Below are positions 43,327 to 52,516 of a stretch of DNA of 64,000 bases, piece after piece. Positions within the stretch are counted from its first letter, which is position 1, and each line of letters begins with the position of its first letter. This DNA is from Polyangiaceae bacterium. Its GTDB lineage: Bacteria; Myxococcota_A; Polyangia; Polyangiales; Polyangiaceae. The stretch spans positions 496,001 through 560,000 of the forward strand of contig JAWKRG010000005.1 in assembly GCA_041389725.1 (NCBI GenBank). The letters are read 5' to 3'. The notes beneath the pieces were generated by a model. It made no database searches. It was not told the origin of the DNA and worked only from the letters and a program-made list of their open reading frames with translations. The position numbers and the translations under genes are program-made.

Positions 43327-43641
43327 CGACAATCCCTTTCTGACGTGGTCGGCGCGAGCGCCGACGCCCCGTGTACGGCGGGGGTATAGCAAGCTTTCCC
43401 TGCGCCGCGCCTGATGGGCGCCATCGCGTGGGAAAAGCGCAAGGATTTCGGCGACTACCGCCCGCGCGGCGAAGCGCGCGGCGGCGCTTGGCGCGGGGGG
43501 GGTGACGAGCTGCCGCGGGGCGAACGTGCGGCGAGAGCGCGCCGAGAGCGCGCGCGACGCACTGCGGCACCACCAGGAAAAAGCCCTGAAGCTGCCCCGG
43601 CTTGCGCGAACGGCGCTATTCTTCGCCGCGAGGTGCGAAGG
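43327..43641. other. Divergent intergenic region
   Basis: 315 bases between the caspase-like and VWA lipoprotein genes, very GC-rich. It has runs of GCGCGC around 43520-43560 but no clear gene, palindrome or promoter. Confidence 0.5.
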
Positions 43642-44820
43642 ATGGTGCGTGGCGTTGCGGGATTGCTTGCTTTGATTGGAATGGCGTCGCTGTACGGCAC
43701 TGCCTGCAGCAGTGCGTCGGGCAACACCAACGGAAACGGCGGCGGAGCCAACGCGTCGGGTTCCGGTGGCAATGGTGGCAGCGGTGGTGGGCTGATCACG
43801 GACTCGGGCAGCGGCGGCTTCGGCGCGGACTGCGCGGCGGACAGCTACACCGGCGAACTCTTGCCCCTCGACATGTACTTGATGCTCGACCGCTCCGGTT
43901 CAATGGACGAAGGCGGCAAGTGGCCTGCGGTCACTTCTGCCATCAAGCAATTCGTGGCGCTGCCCAACGTCACCGACGTAGGCATGGGGTTGGCATTCTT
44001 TCCGGACGTGCCCAACCCGCCGCCGCCCCCGACCTGCGCGACCAATCAAGATTGCGGCAAGGACGCTTTGTGCATCCCCGGCTTTGGCCTTTGTGAGCAC
44101 TTGGGAAGTTGCGAACCGACGGTGTACGCCAAGGCAATCGTAGGCATGGCGCCCTTGCCGGGTGTGGGCTCGTCGATCTCGACGGCCATCGATGCAGTCA
44201 AACCCACCGGCGGCGCAACGCCGAGTCGTCCCGCACTGCAGGGCGCCATGATGTACGCCATCGATTGGGCGAAGAATCACACGGATCACGTGACAGTAGT
44301 CGTGCTCGCGACTGACGGCGAACCCACGGGCTGCGATCCGAACTCGGTTTCGGACGTCGCGGCAGTGGCGACGCAGGGTCTGGGCTCCGCCCCGAGTGTG
44401 AAGACCTTCGTGATCGGCGTGGGCGCGCAGCTGACGTCCCTGGACGCCGTCGCGTCCGCCGGCGGCACGAACAAGGCGCTCATCGTTTCAGGCTCTTCGA
44501 CGGCGCAGTCCTTCCTGGACGCGCTCAACGAGATCCGTGGCGCCGTGGGCTGCACCTACAAGATCCCGACGCCAACGGGCGGCGGGCAGGCAGACCCCAC
44601 CAAGGTCAACGTGGCCTTCACGCCGAGCGGCGGCACGCAAGAGATCTTCCCCCAGGTGGCGAACGCCGGGGCGTGCCTGGGCACCAAGTCCTGGTACTAC
44701 GACAATCCGTCCAACCCCACGCAGATCATTCTGTGCCCCGCCGCCTGCGATCAGGTGGAAAACTCGCCGGGGCAGGGGAAGATGGACGTCGCCATCGGCT
44801 GCACGACCATCGTGCGCTGA
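43642..44820 (+). CDS. VWA-domain surface lipoprotein
   Basis: A 392-residue lipoprotein (lipobox YGTACS, Cys22) with a Gly/Ser/Asn linker. The von Willebrand factor A domain (about 75-320) has the metal site DRSGSM (83-88), a later VVLATDGEP strand and GVGAQLTSLDAVAS. An inserted Cys-rich loop (CATNQDCGKDALCIPGFGLC) sits within it. The C-terminal part has a cysteine-containing beta domain. VWA domains bind protein partners through a metal ion. The start at 43642 was chosen for its signal peptide. Confidence 0.83.
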   Translation: MVRGVAGLLALIGMASLYGTACSSASGNTNGNGGGANASGSGGNGGSGGGLITDSGSGGFGADCAADSYTGELLPLDMYLMLDRSGSMDEGGKWPAVTSAIKQFVALPNVTDVGMGLAFFPDVPNPPPPPTCATNQDCGKDALCIPGFGLCEHLGSCEPTVYAKAIVGMAPLPGVGSSISTAIDAVKPTGGATPSRPALQGAMMYAIDWAKNHTDHVTVVVLATDGEPTGCDPNSVSDVAAVATQGLGSAPSVKTFVIGVGAQLTSLDAVASAGGTNKALIVSGSSTAQSFLDALNEIRGAVGCTYKIPTPTGGGQADPTKVNVAFTPSGGTQEIFPQVANAGACLGTKSWYYDNPSNPTQIILCPAACDQVENSPGQGKMDVAIGCTTIVR

Positions 44821-44906
44821 CCCACCCTGGCCACCTTCCAAAAAGCGCGTTAGACCCCTCTGAGCGACCGGCCCGTGGCGCCGGCCCGTGAAGCGAGGAG
44901 AGTCCC

Positions 44907-46097
44907 ATGACGCATCATGTAAACGAGGTCTTCGTCGTCAGCGCGACGCGCACGCCCATCGGCTCCTACCTGGGCGCGCTGTCCAGCATGCCTGCCCCCA
45001 AGTTGGGTGAAGTCGCGATTCGCGCGGCGGTGGAGCGCGCGAACTTGAAGCCCGGAGACATTCAAGAAGTGTACATGGGCAATGTGCTGTCCGCGGGCAT
45101 CGGCCAAGCGCCGGCGCGACAGGCCGCGCGCTTCGCCGGCATTCCCGACGAGGTGCCCGCCACGACGGTGAGCAAGGTGTGCGGCTCTGGGTTGCAGTCC
45201 GTGGTGCTCGCCAGTCGCGCGCTCATGCTCGGTGACGTGGAGGTGGCCATCGCGGGCGGCATGGAGTCCATGTCCAACGTGCCCTACTACCTGGACAAGG
45301 CCCGCGCCGGCTATCGCATGGGCGACGGCAAGTTGGTGGACGGCATGATCTTCGACGGCTTGTGGGACCCCTACGGCAACTTCCACATGGGCAACGCTGG
45401 CGAGATGTGCGCCAAGGAATACAAGTTCACTCGCGAAGCTCAAGACGAGTTCGCGCGGGAGAGCTACCGCCGCGCCATGGCTGCCATCAAGGAAGGCATG
45501 TTCAAGAGCGAGATCGCGCCGGTGCCCGTGCCGCAGCGCAAGGGCGATGCGCTGATGGTGTCCGAAGACGAAGAGCCTGGCCGCGGCGATCCGAGCAAGT
45601 TCGACAAGCTGCGCCCCGCCTTCGCCAAGGACGGCACCATCACTGCTGCCAACGCTTCCAGCATCAATGACGGCGCTTCGGCGCTCGTGCTGGCCACGGG
45701 CAAGGCCGTGAAGGAGCACAAGCTCGAGCCCCTGGCGCGCATCGTGGGCTACGGCGGCGCAGCGCAAGAGCCGGACTGGTTCACCACGGCGCCAGCGAAG
45801 GCCATCGACGTGACGATGAAGAAGCTGGGCATGAAGACCAGCGACATCGATCTGTGGGAGATCAACGAGGCCTTCTCCTGCGTCACGATGGTCTGCAATC
45901 AGCTGGCCGGGCTCGACCCCGCCAAGGTGAACGTGCGCGGCGGCGCAGTGGCGCTGGGTCACCCGATCGGTGCCAGCGGCGCACGCATCCTGACCACGCT
46001 GCTGTTTGCCATGCGCGATCAGAAAGCGAAGCGCGGGCTGGCCACGCTCTGCATCGGCGGTGGCGAAGCCGTCGCGGTCGTCGTCGAGCGTCCCTGA
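44907..46097 (+). CDS. Acetyl-CoA C-acetyltransferase (thiolase)
   Basis: A 396-residue thiolase that condenses or cleaves acetoacetyl-CoA. The acyl-accepting cysteine lies in VSKVCGSGLQ (Cys92), the active-site His in GGAVALGHPIGASGAR, and the second cysteine in TLCIGGGEA. The biosynthetic form is suggested by length and by the VCGSG context. AGGAG precedes the ATG. Possible roles are polyhydroxybutyrate or isoprenoid precursor supply, ketone metabolism, or beta-oxidation; the neighbours do not discriminate. Confidence 0.94.
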   Translation: MTHHVNEVFVVSATRTPIGSYLGALSSMPAPKLGEVAIRAAVERANLKPGDIQEVYMGNVLSAGIGQAPARQAARFAGIPDEVPATTVSKVCGSGLQSVVLASRALMLGDVEVAIAGGMESMSNVPYYLDKARAGYRMGDGKLVDGMIFDGLWDPYGNFHMGNAGEMCAKEYKFTREAQDEFARESYRRAMAAIKEGMFKSEIAPVPVPQRKGDALMVSEDEEPGRGDPSKFDKLRPAFAKDGTITAANASSINDGASALVLATGKAVKEHKLEPLARIVGYGGAAQEPDWFTTAPAKAIDVTMKKLGMKTSDIDLWEINEAFSCVTMVCNQLAGLDPAKVNVRGGAVALGHPIGASGARILTTLLFAMRDQKAKRGLATLCIGGGEAVAVVVERP

Positions 46098-46112
46098 TCG
46101 AAGACTGGGCGG

Positions 46113-46184
46113 GCGCGTCGAGAAGGCGGCGCGCCCGCGGGGAAGAACGCGCGTCGAGTCGTCGGCGCGCCCGCGAGGAAGAAC
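46113..46184. repeat. 36-bp tandem duplication downstream of the thiolase
   Basis: Two 36-bp copies (46113-46148, 46149-46184) containing GGCGCGCCCGCG and GGAAGAAC, between the thiolase stop and the next start. The GAGGAA in copy 2 may serve as the ribosome site of the next gene. Confidence 0.85.
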
Positions 46185-46190
46185 GCGCGA

Positions 46191-47027
46191 GTGCTAGGCG
46201 AGCGGATCAGCGAAGACATCGTGGGCCTGGCCGCGCGGACGCCCACGCTGCCGCCCGCGACGCACACCAACTCCTACGCGCTGGGTTCGCGCGAAGTGCT
46301 GCTCGTCGAGCCCGCCACGCCCTACGAGGATGAGCGCGCACAGTGGGTCGCGTGGGTGCGCGGCCTCGTGGCGCAGGGACGCACGCCGCTTGCTCTCGTG
46401 CTCACGCACCATCACGCCGACCACGTGGGGGGCGCCGACTTCCTCGCGCGAGAGCTGGAGCTGCCCATTTGGGCTCACGAAGCCACGGCAGCGCGTTTGC
46501 CGGAGCTGGCTGTTGCGCGTCGACTGCGAGACGGCGAGACCCTGCTCCTCGACGGGCCCCGCATTCAGCAGTGGCGTGTGTTGCACACGCCCGGTCACGC
46601 TCCCGGTCACGTGTGCTTGTTCGAGACTCAGAGCAAGACGGTCATCGTCGGCGACATGGTCGCGAGCGTCGGCACGATCCTGATCGAGCCGGGCGATGGC
46701 GACATGCGCGAGTACCTCGCGCAACTGCAGCGTTTGGCGGATCTGGACGCGAGCACCGCGCTGCCCGCCCACGGCGCGCCGATTCATGGGCCTTCCGCTT
46801 TGTTTCGTCACTACGTAACGCACCGCTTGATGCGCGAGGGCAAAGTGCTTGCAGCGCTCGAGCGAGGTCCCCTCGATGTCGAAGCGCTGCTGCCCTTGGT
46901 GTACGACGATACGCCCCAAAGCATCTGGCCTTTGGCGCGACTCAGCCTGCTTGCGCACTTGGACAAGCTACTTGCCGAGGGTAGGGTGGTGCTCCATGAT
47001 GCAGCGTACGCGCTGAATGACGACTGA
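46191..47027 (+). CDS. Metallo-beta-lactamase-fold hydrolase
   Basis: A 278-residue cytoplasmic protein of the MBL superfamily. The metal site is THHHADHVGG (about 72-81), followed by HTPGHAPGHVCLF (about 132-144), VIVGDMVAS and ALPAHGAPI. After about residue 200 there is a winged-helix-like C-terminal tail (HRLMREGKVLAAL ... LLAEGRVVLHD), as in LACTB2-type nucleases and related hydrolases. Start is GTG. The next gene starts inside its last codons. Confidence 0.9.
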   Translation: MLGERISEDIVGLAARTPTLPPATHTNSYALGSREVLLVEPATPYEDERAQWVAWVRGLVAQGRTPLALVLTHHHADHVGGADFLARELELPIWAHEATAARLPELAVARRLRDGETLLLDGPRIQQWRVLHTPGHAPGHVCLFETQSKTVIVGDMVASVGTILIEPGDGDMREYLAQLQRLADLDASTALPAHGAPIHGPSALFRHYVTHRLMREGKVLAALERGPLDVEALLPLVYDDTPQSIWPLARLSLLAHLDKLLAEGRVVLHDAAYALNDD

Positions 47028-47235
47028 CGTGGATGACTTCGCTCGAGCCTACGTGGCTGCCAGCTACCTGTTGGATCGCCGCGATGAGGCGCTGATGGCC
47101 GACATCAGCCCCAACCAAAGCGCACAGTCCTTGGTCAGTCGCCTCGGGCATGACGATCGCCAAGCGCGTGCACAAGCGCTGGCTGCCGAGCTCGCGCGCA
47201 TCTCTCGTGCCGTGGAGGCGCGACGGATCAAATGA
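47017..47235 (+). CDS. Small protein in FliH/S2P operon, unknown function
   Basis: A 72-residue protein whose ATG overlaps the MBL gene by 11 bases and whose stop overlaps the next start by four. It is helical with an acidic N terminus and an arginine-rich C terminus, without hydrophobic segments. The tight packing shows it is translated with the FliH-like protein; a partner role is inference. Confidence 0.7.
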   Translation: MTTDVDDFARAYVAASYLLDRRDEALMADISPNQSAQSLVSRLGHDDRQARAQALAAELARISRAVEARRIK

Positions 47236-47882
47236 CGATCGGTCGCGGCAGAGTGCTCAAGGCCGGTGCCGAGGGTTGGCAAGCGCTGCCGACGGCGCCT
47301 CCCGCAGCGCGGGCGCAGGGTCGACGCGTGCCGAAGGAGATCGTGGAGGCGGAGCTGCGCGCCAAGCAGATCGTGCAAGCGGCGGAAGCCCAGGCCAAGG
47401 CGACCCTGGAAGCAGCGAGGCAAGAGGTGGCCGGCGTGAAGCTGCGCGCCCAGGCCGAGGGCCGCGCGGAGGCGGCAGCTGCGCTCGCCGCTCGCGCGGT
47501 GGAGCTGAAGGTGCTCGAAGGGCGCGCCGACGAGCGCGCTCTCGATCGCTTGGTCCAGGTGGCCACGGTGCTCGCGGAGCGATTGCTCGGTGAGCGGCTG
47601 GTAGCAGATCCGACGCGAGTGACGGCACTCGCGCGTCAAGCGCTGCAAGAGGCGCGCGGCGCCCGCGCCATCAAGATCCACGCGCATCCCGAGGATGCCG
47701 CCGTGTTGCGTGCGGACCTGCACCGCCTGGGAGTGGATCCGAGCGCCGTGACCTTCGTGGAAGCACCGAGCCGCGTGCGTGGACACCTGCTGCTCGAAAC
47801 GGACATCGGCGTCCTCGACGCAGAACTCGGACCGCAGTTGCAGCGCCTGGGTCAGCGCATTCGGGAATCCCTGGGTCCATGA
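47232..47882 (+). CDS. FliH/SctL-like stator protein
   Basis: A 216-residue protein. Residues 25-110 form a long Ala/Glu/Arg-rich coiled coil (EIVEAELRAKQIVQAAEAQA). The C-terminal half (ERLLGERLVADPTRVTALAR, ARAIKIHAHPEDAAVLRADL, LLETDIGVLDAELGPQLQRL) matches the conserved domain of FliH and the type III secretion protein SctL/HrpE, which bind and regulate the export ATPase. No ATPase or other flagellar or type III gene is nearby. It overlaps both neighbours by ATGA-type junctions. Confidence 0.82.
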   Translation: MTIGRGRVLKAGAEGWQALPTAPPAARAQGRRVPKEIVEAELRAKQIVQAAEAQAKATLEAARQEVAGVKLRAQAEGRAEAAAALAARAVELKVLEGRADERALDRLVQVATVLAERLLGERLVADPTRVTALARQALQEARGARAIKIHAHPEDAAVLRADLHRLGVDPSAVTFVEAPSRVRGHLLLETDIGVLDAELGPQLQRLGQRIRESLGP

Positions 47883-48934
47883 GCGACGCGCCGCCCAGTT
47901 TTCCTCCCGTCGTGGAGAGCGCGCCGAACTCGGTGCCCTTGGGGGTAGGTAGCGGCGCTGCGACGCAAGCGACGCACGGCTACGAGTCCGAAATGCCTTT
48001 GCCCCAGTTCAACTGGCGCAAGAATGCGTTGTTGTTCGTCGCGACGGTGCTCAGCGTGTTCTACGTGGGCCAGAGCTGGACGGCCACGGCGGAGCAGAGC
48101 GCATGGCAGGCGCTGCGGGGCGCCTGGGTGTTCGCCGTACCGCTGATGACTATCTTGGTGGCGCATGAGCTGGGGCACTACATCGCGGCGCGCATCCATC
48201 GCGTGCCGGCGTCGCTCCCTTACTTCATCCCGTTTCCGATCCTGAATCCCTTCGGCACCATGGGCGCCGTGATCGTGATGCCTCGGCGCATTCGCTCCGC
48301 CAACGCTCTGCTCGACATCGGCGCGGCGGGGCCGCTCGCGGGAATGGCGGTGGCCATTCCCGTCATGCTGTTCGGACTGAGTCTCTCGCAGCTCGGACCC
48401 CGTTCGGACGTCGGCTACATCCAAGAGGGCCAGAGCCTGCTCTACTGGGCGCTGAAGGCGGCGGTGTTTGGCCACATCGCGCCTGACCAAGACGTCCAGC
48501 TACACCCAACGGCGCTCGCGGCGTGGGCGGGCTTCTTGGTCACCTTCCTCAACATGATCCCCCTCGGGCAGCTCGATGGTGGACACGTGGCTTACGCCCT
48601 GTTCGGACGCCGCCAAAATCGGATCGCCGCGTGGGTGCTCTTCGCGCCCGTCGTGATGTTCCTCTACAACGCGGTCGTGCACGTGCTGCCCATCGTGCGC
48701 CGGGGCTTCGCCGAAGGCTTTTCCAAGTTGGGGGGACAGGCTTGGATGCCGGTGAGTGCGTGCACCGTGTGGATCACGGTGTTCATCCTGTTGCTCGTCA
48801 TGCGCCGCGCCTCAGGCGTGGGTCACCCGCCCGTCGATGACGAGAAGCTTTCACCCGTGCGCAAGGTCGTCGCGGTGGGCACGCTCTTGATGTTCGTCGC
48901 CATCTTCATGCCCTCGCCCTGGGTCGTGTACTGA
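47879..48934 (+). CDS. Site-2 protease family (M50) intramembrane metalloprotease
   Basis: A 351-residue multi-pass protein. The zinc motif HELGH (96-100) lies in a membrane segment, followed by PFPILNPFGTMGAVI and, later, the second zinc ligand LNMIPLGQLDGGH (LDGGH 232-236). At least six hydrophobic segments are visible. Layout resembles the EGY/Rip-like subgroup, which cleaves membrane-bound regulators. It lies at the end of a four-gene operon; its substrate is unknown. Confidence 0.9.
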   Translation: MSDAPPSFPPVVESAPNSVPLGVGSGAATQATHGYESEMPLPQFNWRKNALLFVATVLSVFYVGQSWTATAEQSAWQALRGAWVFAVPLMTILVAHELGHYIAARIHRVPASLPYFIPFPILNPFGTMGAVIVMPRRIRSANALLDIGAAGPLAGMAVAIPVMLFGLSLSQLGPRSDVGYIQEGQSLLYWALKAAVFGHIAPDQDVQLHPTALAAWAGFLVTFLNMIPLGQLDGGHVAYALFGRRQNRIAAWVLFAPVVMFLYNAVVHVLPIVRRGFAEGFSKLGGQAWMPVSACTVWITVFILLLVMRRASGVGHPPVDDEKLSPVRKVVAVGTLLMFVAIFMPSPWVVY

Positions 48935-48976
48935 CCGTGGTGCACGTCGGGCTCGTTGGCACTGGGTCAGCCCGTG

Positions 48977-49666
48977 TCAGCCCGGTGCCTTCTGTCCGCG
49001 CAGCACTAGCGCCGGCAACTCGGCGACGCGCTCGGCGCTGGCCTCGACCAGATCGAGCTCGCCCAGCAGGCTTCGCGCGTCCTCCAAGTCCAGCGCCTGG
49101 CCGGCAACCCAGGTGCGAAACACCGCCAGCGCGACGGGTCCCAGAACGCGCGGAGCACGCCAGCGCTGCACGAAGCGGCGCGCGTCATCGAGCGCGCAGC
49201 CACGGTCGGCTTCGAAAACAAGCAGCGTGCCTTTGGGGCGCAGCACGCGCACGCACTCCCGCAGACCTAGGGCCTGATCGGGCCAGTGCTTGATGGACGC
49301 TACGCTGATCACGGCGTCGAACGCTTCGTCGTCAAAGGGCTGATCGAGCGCCGAGCCTTCGACGAAGGTGGCTCGCCCCTCCAGCCCCGCCTTCTGCGCG
49401 CGACGCGTCGCTCGAGCGATCTGATCGGGCGAGAGATCCAACCCCGTGACGTGCGTATCGGGACTCTTGCGCAGGAGCTCGAGCGCCAAGTGACCCCCGC
49501 CGCAACCAACGTCCAACACCTTCGCGTGAGGAGGCAGCGAGCGAGCGGCCTCGGCCAGCACCACCTCACCCAGATCCCGAACGGCCGGTGCGACGATGCT
49601 GTCGTAGAGCCAGGACTCGGCGGCAGTGTAGGGGGCGGTCATGTTTTCGAGCAGCGAGCGGCGCAT
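48977..49666 (-). CDS. Class I SAM-dependent methyltransferase
   Basis: A 229-residue soluble methyltransferase. Motif I is VLDVGCGGGHLAL (about 47-59), followed by TGLDLSPDQ, the FDAVISVASIKHWPDQA acidic loop, and RVLRPKGTLLVFEAD. This is the UbiE/type-11 pattern, acting on a small molecule. Start 49666 was preferred; a downstream ATG at 49642 is possible. No pathway neighbour indicates the substrate. Confidence 0.85.
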   Translation of the reverse strand: MRRSLLENMTAPYTAAESWLYDSIVAPAVRDLGEVVLAEAARSLPPHAKVLDVGCGGGHLALELLRKSPDTHVTGLDLSPDQIARATRRAQKAGLEGRATFVEGSALDQPFDDEAFDAVISVASIKHWPDQALGLRECVRVLRPKGTLLVFEADRGCALDDARRFVQRWRAPRVLGPVALAVFRTWVAGQALDLEDARSLLGELDLVEASAERVAELPALVLRGQKAPG

Positions 49667-49790
49667 GCCCAGACCGTAGCGCGAGATCTCAGAGCGATTC
49701 CAGCGGACCTCGCCGCGCAGGGTGGGAGGCGACGGGGACGGTCGCGATGCGACGAGACCCAACCCAATGGATCTCGACCTGCGTGCTCAA

Positions 49791-49839
49791 CCCTGCCTGA
49801 CGGTCGAGATCTCGACCCTGCCCGTCGGTCGAGATCTCA
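49791..49839. repeat. Tandem repeat ending at a stop codon
   Basis: Two 24- to 25-bp copies containing GTCGAGATCTC; the copy at about 49816-49839 contains the stop of the minus-strand gene that ends at 49837. GATCTCGACC also occurs at 49769-49780. Confidence 0.65.
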
Positions 49840-52008
49840 GCCTCGGCTGACGGTGGAGCCGCCACAGCGAACGCTATAGAAACCCAGTTCGGCGAGCAGC
49901 ATCTGCAGACGATGCCGCAGCGCATGGTCGATCGACTCGCCGGTCCTCACGTCGAGGCGTACGGTGCGTGGGCTGGCGAAGGCGTCAGCAAAGACGACCA
50001 GATCCGCGCGCTCGGGAATGAGCGGCAGCGAGACGACCAGATCTTCGCCGTCGCGCAGCAAGCGAGCACGGAGCAGATCTCCGTCGTGAACGATCTCGAG
50101 ACGTGCGTCGCCGATCTTGCCCTCGAGTTCGGCGAGGAGCCGCACTAGAAGCTCTCGCTTTCGGCCGGAAGCGCGGTCGAGGCGAGCGCGGGCCGGCAGG
50201 ATCATGGCGTTTCCCAGCTCCGCAAGCGCTTCCCAAGTCATGCCCCAGGTCATCCGCCAACTCTCTTCCAAGAACGCGTCCAGCGCTTCGCGAGCCACGA
50301 TCTCGAGGTCGCAAAGGTCGAAGAGTGCGGCCCGACGCGTACCCGGGATCCGGCCGACGATTCGCGAGCGACGTTCGCGGGGCAACGGTTCGAGCACCCG
50401 TCGCGCGCGTGGGTCGGTGCCGAGGGCGCGAGCTACCAGTCCATCGAGAGCGGGATCGAGATCGAGATCGAGGTCCAGGTCCATCAATGCGAAGCGGGCC
50501 ACCGGCCCCTCGATGTCATGTGAATGAGATGAGAGTTCGGTGCGCAGCTCGGCGAAACGCGGAGCGAGAACGCGGCGGTGAGGCTTGAGGCAGGCAAAGA
50601 GTGCCGCGTGTCGGTTCGTGCGCAGCGCATAGCCCCAGCCGAGGGAATGCGAGTACGCGTGGGTGACGAGCTCTAGGCAGGCGTCGAAGATGCGCTCTGG
50701 CGGCAAGCTCTCGATCTTGGCAACGACGCGATTCATCTCGTTGTCGGCCGCTTCGGGCTTGCCACCTCGTTGACCCGCTCCGGACGCACCACCTCGTTGG
50801 CGCGCGTCGTCCAATGCCGACACACGATAGAGCGCCTTCCACAGCGGTTCGCCGTTCACGACCGTGCTCAGCGCGCCCTGCCCACGCAGAAAACAAGCCA
50901 TCTCTTCGCTGCGCAGCCAGGGAAGGGCGGTCAGTGGGATCGCAAGTCCGTAGTCGACCGTCCACTGCACGATCTCGCGCTGCTCCTCGCTCAGTTCGTC
51001 GACGGTCAGCGGCTCTTCACGATCGAGATACTCGCGAAAGACGGATCGCGTGATCACCGCAGCCGCGGCTCGAACTAGCTCGTCGCGTCGCCACTGCGCA
51101 GGAGACGGACTGCGTCCGAAGTCGTGCCAATCGCTGGAAGCATGGAAGTCGAAAAGGCGGCCGTGGCGCTCGAGCCAAGTTCGTGTGACCCGTCGAAGGG
51201 TGTCCGCGCTTCCCTCCATCCGGCCAAGCGCCGTGAGCGCGAGAGCCGGCAGGCGATCCTCGACCCAGGACACCTCGGCCTCTACCGGATCGTGAAGCGC
51301 GGCCGCCTCCAGTGCCTCGACGTCAACATCCCCCAGCGCGGCCCTGGCGACTGCAACCGCGCCGTGGACCAGTGTCGACGAAGCGCGCTTGGCAGCTGTT
51401 GCGATCCAGTCCCTGGACTGTCCGGGCTGGCAGAGCCGAGCGGTCACGACGACGAAGGTCGCCATGACCGTGGGATCGGACTCCACCGCGAGCGCGGCGA
51501 GGAGCGCATCGCGTTGGCGAGGCGGGTCTGCGGCGAGCCCAGCTACGAGGCGCCCTGCGCACTGCCGCACGCGCGGGTCCTCATCCGAGAGCAGTGGGAG
51601 AAACCGGGCTGCCTGCGCCTCGATCTCGTGGAGGGTGGCGATGGCCTCGGGATAGTCTGGCGGAGCAGGATCGCTGCGGAACGTGAACGGGTCCCAACCC
51701 TCTTCCGTGTCCGACCGATACGCGCCCGTCAGCTCCGTGAGCAAGGTGAGGATCTCTGCTCGGGTCGGCACGGACGGCTCGACGGCGAGTTCGCAGAGGT
51801 AGCGCGCTGCCGGCGCAGTGGCCGGATAGTACGACCCTTGGTGGAAGATGCCCGCGTAGAGTTCGTCGAGCGCTGTCTCCCAGCCCTCTGCCCCCGCAGC
51901 CAGAGCGCGCAGCCGATTGGGCATCTCCACGGTCGGCCCGTAGGCGTCATCCAGCGTCGCCCAATCGACCTCGTCGACGCCTTCGAGCATGGGCGGATCC
52001 GATTTCAA
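49837..52008 (-). CDS. HEAT-repeat protein, unknown function
   Basis: A 723-residue soluble protein. The N-terminal pattern (LDDAYGPTVEMPNRLRALAA, ELYAGIFHQGSYYPATAPAA, YLCELAV) is that of a widespread bacterial HEAT-repeat family with no known function. Helical repeats (ARFLPLLSDEDPRVRQCAGR, LAALAVESDPTVMATFV) fill the first 300 residues. The rest is helical, with an odd DLDLDLDLDP stretch near residue 520. The family occurs near polymorphic-toxin immunity genes, but no toxin is seen here. Confidence 0.78.
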   Translation of the reverse strand: MKSDPPMLEGVDEVDWATLDDAYGPTVEMPNRLRALAAGAEGWETALDELYAGIFHQGSYYPATAPAARYLCELAVEPSVPTRAEILTLLTELTGAYRSDTEEGWDPFTFRSDPAPPDYPEAIATLHEIEAQAARFLPLLSDEDPRVRQCAGRLVAGLAADPPRQRDALLAALAVESDPTVMATFVVVTARLCQPGQSRDWIATAAKRASSTLVHGAVAVARAALGDVDVEALEAAALHDPVEAEVSWVEDRLPALALTALGRMEGSADTLRRVTRTWLERHGRLFDFHASSDWHDFGRSPSPAQWRRDELVRAAAAVITRSVFREYLDREEPLTVDELSEEQREIVQWTVDYGLAIPLTALPWLRSEEMACFLRGQGALSTVVNGEPLWKALYRVSALDDARQRGGASGAGQRGGKPEAADNEMNRVVAKIESLPPERIFDACLELVTHAYSHSLGWGYALRTNRHAALFACLKPHRRVLAPRFAELRTELSSHSHDIEGPVARFALMDLDLDLDLDPALDGLVARALGTDPRARRVLEPLPRERRSRIVGRIPGTRRAALFDLCDLEIVAREALDAFLEESWRMTWGMTWEALAELGNAMILPARARLDRASGRKRELLVRLLAELEGKIGDARLEIVHDGDLLRARLLRDGEDLVVSLPLIPERADLVVFADAFASPRTVRLDVRTGESIDHALRHRLQMLLAELGFYSVRCGGSTVSRG

Positions 52009-52018
52009 CCGGCTCGCT

Positions 52019-52516
52019 TCAGCTCTTGGCGAACTTCTTCTTCAGGGCGGCGCAAACGGGAGCGGGGGCGTAGCGTTCGATGTCGCCGCCGTGTACTGCG
52101 ATTTCGCGCACCAGCGATGCCGAGATGAAGCCGTAGTTCGTGCGCGTGGGCAGGAACACCGTGTCGATTTCCGGCCGCAAATCCGCGTTGGCGTGAGCGA
52201 TCTGCAGCTCGTACTCGAAGTCCGTTCCGGCGCGCAGGCCGCGCACGATGACGCGCGCTCCGATGCGCTTGCCGTACTCGATCAGGAGCCCGTGAAAAGA
52301 ATCCACGCGCACATTGCCGAAGGGCTTGCAGATCTCGCGCAGCAGTGACAGCCGTTCGTCCGTGGAGAAGAGCGCGGACTTCGTGGGATGAATGCCCACC
52401 GCCACCACGACTTGGGGAAATAGGTTCGAGGCTCGCTCCACCAGATCCAAGTGACCGAAGGTCGGCGGATCGAAGCTGCCGGCGTAGATCGCCAGGCCCG
52501 CTCCCTCGCCAATCAC
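52019..52516 (-). CDS. coaD: Phosphopantetheine adenylyltransferase (CoaD)
   Basis: A 165-residue enzyme of coenzyme A biosynthesis that adenylates 4'-phosphopantetheine. The nucleotidyltransferase motif is YAGSFDPPTFGHLDL (T/HxGH class), with the RGLRAGTDFEYELQIAHANA block and NYGFISASLVREI (ISSTxVRE-like). Length fits the bacterial family. GTG 52516 overlaps the stop of the preceding lipoprotein gene (GTGA). Confidence 0.96.
   Translation of the reverse strand: MIGEGAGLAIYAGSFDPPTFGHLDLVERASNLFPQVVVAVGIHPTKSALFSTDERLSLLREICKPFGNVRVDSFHGLLIEYGKRIGARVIVRGLRAGTDFEYELQIAHANADLRPEIDTVFLPTRTNYGFISASLVREIAVHGGDIERYAPAPVCAALKKKFAKS

Noticed and set aside
41413..43389. 658-residue plus-strand reading frame opposite the caspase-like gene
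   Set aside because: It is Val/Ala/Arg-rich without motifs, while the minus strand encodes a lipoprotein with three recognisable domains.
49837..52008. Immunity protein of a polymorphic toxin system
   Set aside because: The HEAT family is sometimes found near toxins, but no toxin, Rhs or VgrG gene is adjacent.
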